Source: Puniceicoccales bacterium (lineage in GTDB: Bacteria > Verrucomicrobiota > Verrucomicrobiia > Opitutales > UBA953). Taken from it: DNA of 34,405 nucleotides. The position numbers and the translations under genes are program-made. The stretch's first letter is position 1. The number at the start of each line of letters is the position of its first letter. Shown piece by piece: positions 34,212-34,405 of this stretch. Below the pieces are notes generated by a model. That model ran no database searches. It was not told where the DNA came from and saw nothing but the letters and a program-made list of their open reading frames with translations. The stretch spans positions 1 to 34,405 of the forward strand of contig JAIRPL010000015.1 of NCBI GenBank assembly GCA_031256995.1. The letters run 5' to 3'.

Positions 34212-34405
34212 TCACGAGATGGCAAGCCAAAGGTAAAGACAACGGATTTGGACGGCCGCGAGGTAACTGGCGGCGTTTTTCAGGTGGCGTGTGGCAATCG
34301 CGCGCCAGCCCTTGAGTTTCAAAAAAGGCGTTTTCCACCAGGTGCCGCAATCAATAGAGATGGCGGTCATGCGGGCGCGGGTGGACGCGGTTCGTTTTGG
34401 GCGGG
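34212..34405 (-). pseudogene. 3' end of a broken IS5-type transposase, cut by the window edge
   Basis: On the minus strand the end of an IS5-family DDE transposase is readable if two lesions are bridged. From the edge one frame gives PPKTNRVHPRPHDRHLY, then an in-frame TGA (34351-34353), then LRHLVENAF. After an A6/T6 run (34321-34326) the frame must shift to continue LKLKGWRAIATRHLKNAASYL and AAVQIRCLYLWLAIS up to the TGA at 34212-34214. DRHLY-LRHLVENAF and WRAIATRH-KNAASYLAAVQIR are typical of the C-terminus, including the catalytic Glu of the DDE triad in HLVEN. The stop and frameshift mean it is inactive as sequenced. The element end probably lies just beyond, near CTAGATAGTGTCG (34199-34211). 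Confidence 0.8.

Noticed and set aside
33760-34350. 196-codon minus-strand frame starting MRHLVENAF
   Set aside because: Its start is the IS5 remnant read in the wrong frame after the A6/T6 run, continuing into non-coding sequence.

Overview
The window is GC-rich DNA (the sense and antisense strands of many genes are both open for long stretches) with genes on both strands and no long mobile block. The gene content is chromosomal: guaA, lysC, hemN, truA, tRNA-Phe, a type III glutamine synthetase, a single-subunit nuoM-like gene and a type II secretion/pilus inner-membrane protein. Together with a HME-type RND metal efflux set, FG-GAP secreted proteins and abundant GC-rich intergenic repeats, this suggests a Gram-negative Verrucomicrobiota member, probably Opitutaceae-like. 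This assignment is inference from gene type and style. Few starts have a Shine-Dalgarno sequence; one (11139) has a textbook one.

Layout. 1-679: REP-like repeat array without genes. 680-3166 (-): two secreted or membrane hypothetical proteins. 3625-7135 (+): a family 5 solute-binding protein and hemN. 7169-11139 (-): a GspC/PilP-like exported protein, truA, a strong intergenic hairpin and an MFS exporter. 11427-16634 (+): guaA, a BadF/GlcNAc-kinase-family ATPase, then an AT-rich leader with a well-formed sigma-54 promoter candidate driving glnN (GSIII), closed by a strong terminator. 16909-23810 (-): heavy-metal efflux operon: Cys/His-rich small protein, TolC-type outer membrane factor, a short His-rich adaptor, and a CzcA-type pump. 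23980-28032 (-): an NHL-repeat protein, a GspF/PilC protein and an orphan NuoM-like subunit in close succession, downstream of tRNA-Phe (28152-28227). 28648-28903: a small gene that appears frameshifted. 29024-30253 (-): lysC. 30488-33055 (+): an 855-residue FG-GAP protein. 33056-34405: degenerate tandem repeats, another REP-like copy and the broken 3' end of an IS5-type transposase running off the window.

The clearest functional units are the metal-efflux operon and the nitrogen-assimilation gene glnN with its own sigma-54-type control region. I found no CRISPR array, phage, toxin-antitoxin or recognised defence system. The most unusual points are: the short His-rich efflux adaptor with no visible helical hairpin and its Cys-rich partner; a lone NuoM homologue whose usual transmembrane lysine appears replaced by proline; a hairpin-forming intergenic repeat whose two stem variants differ by a compensatory base-pair change; and a five-copy degenerate 70-75-bp tandem repeat.
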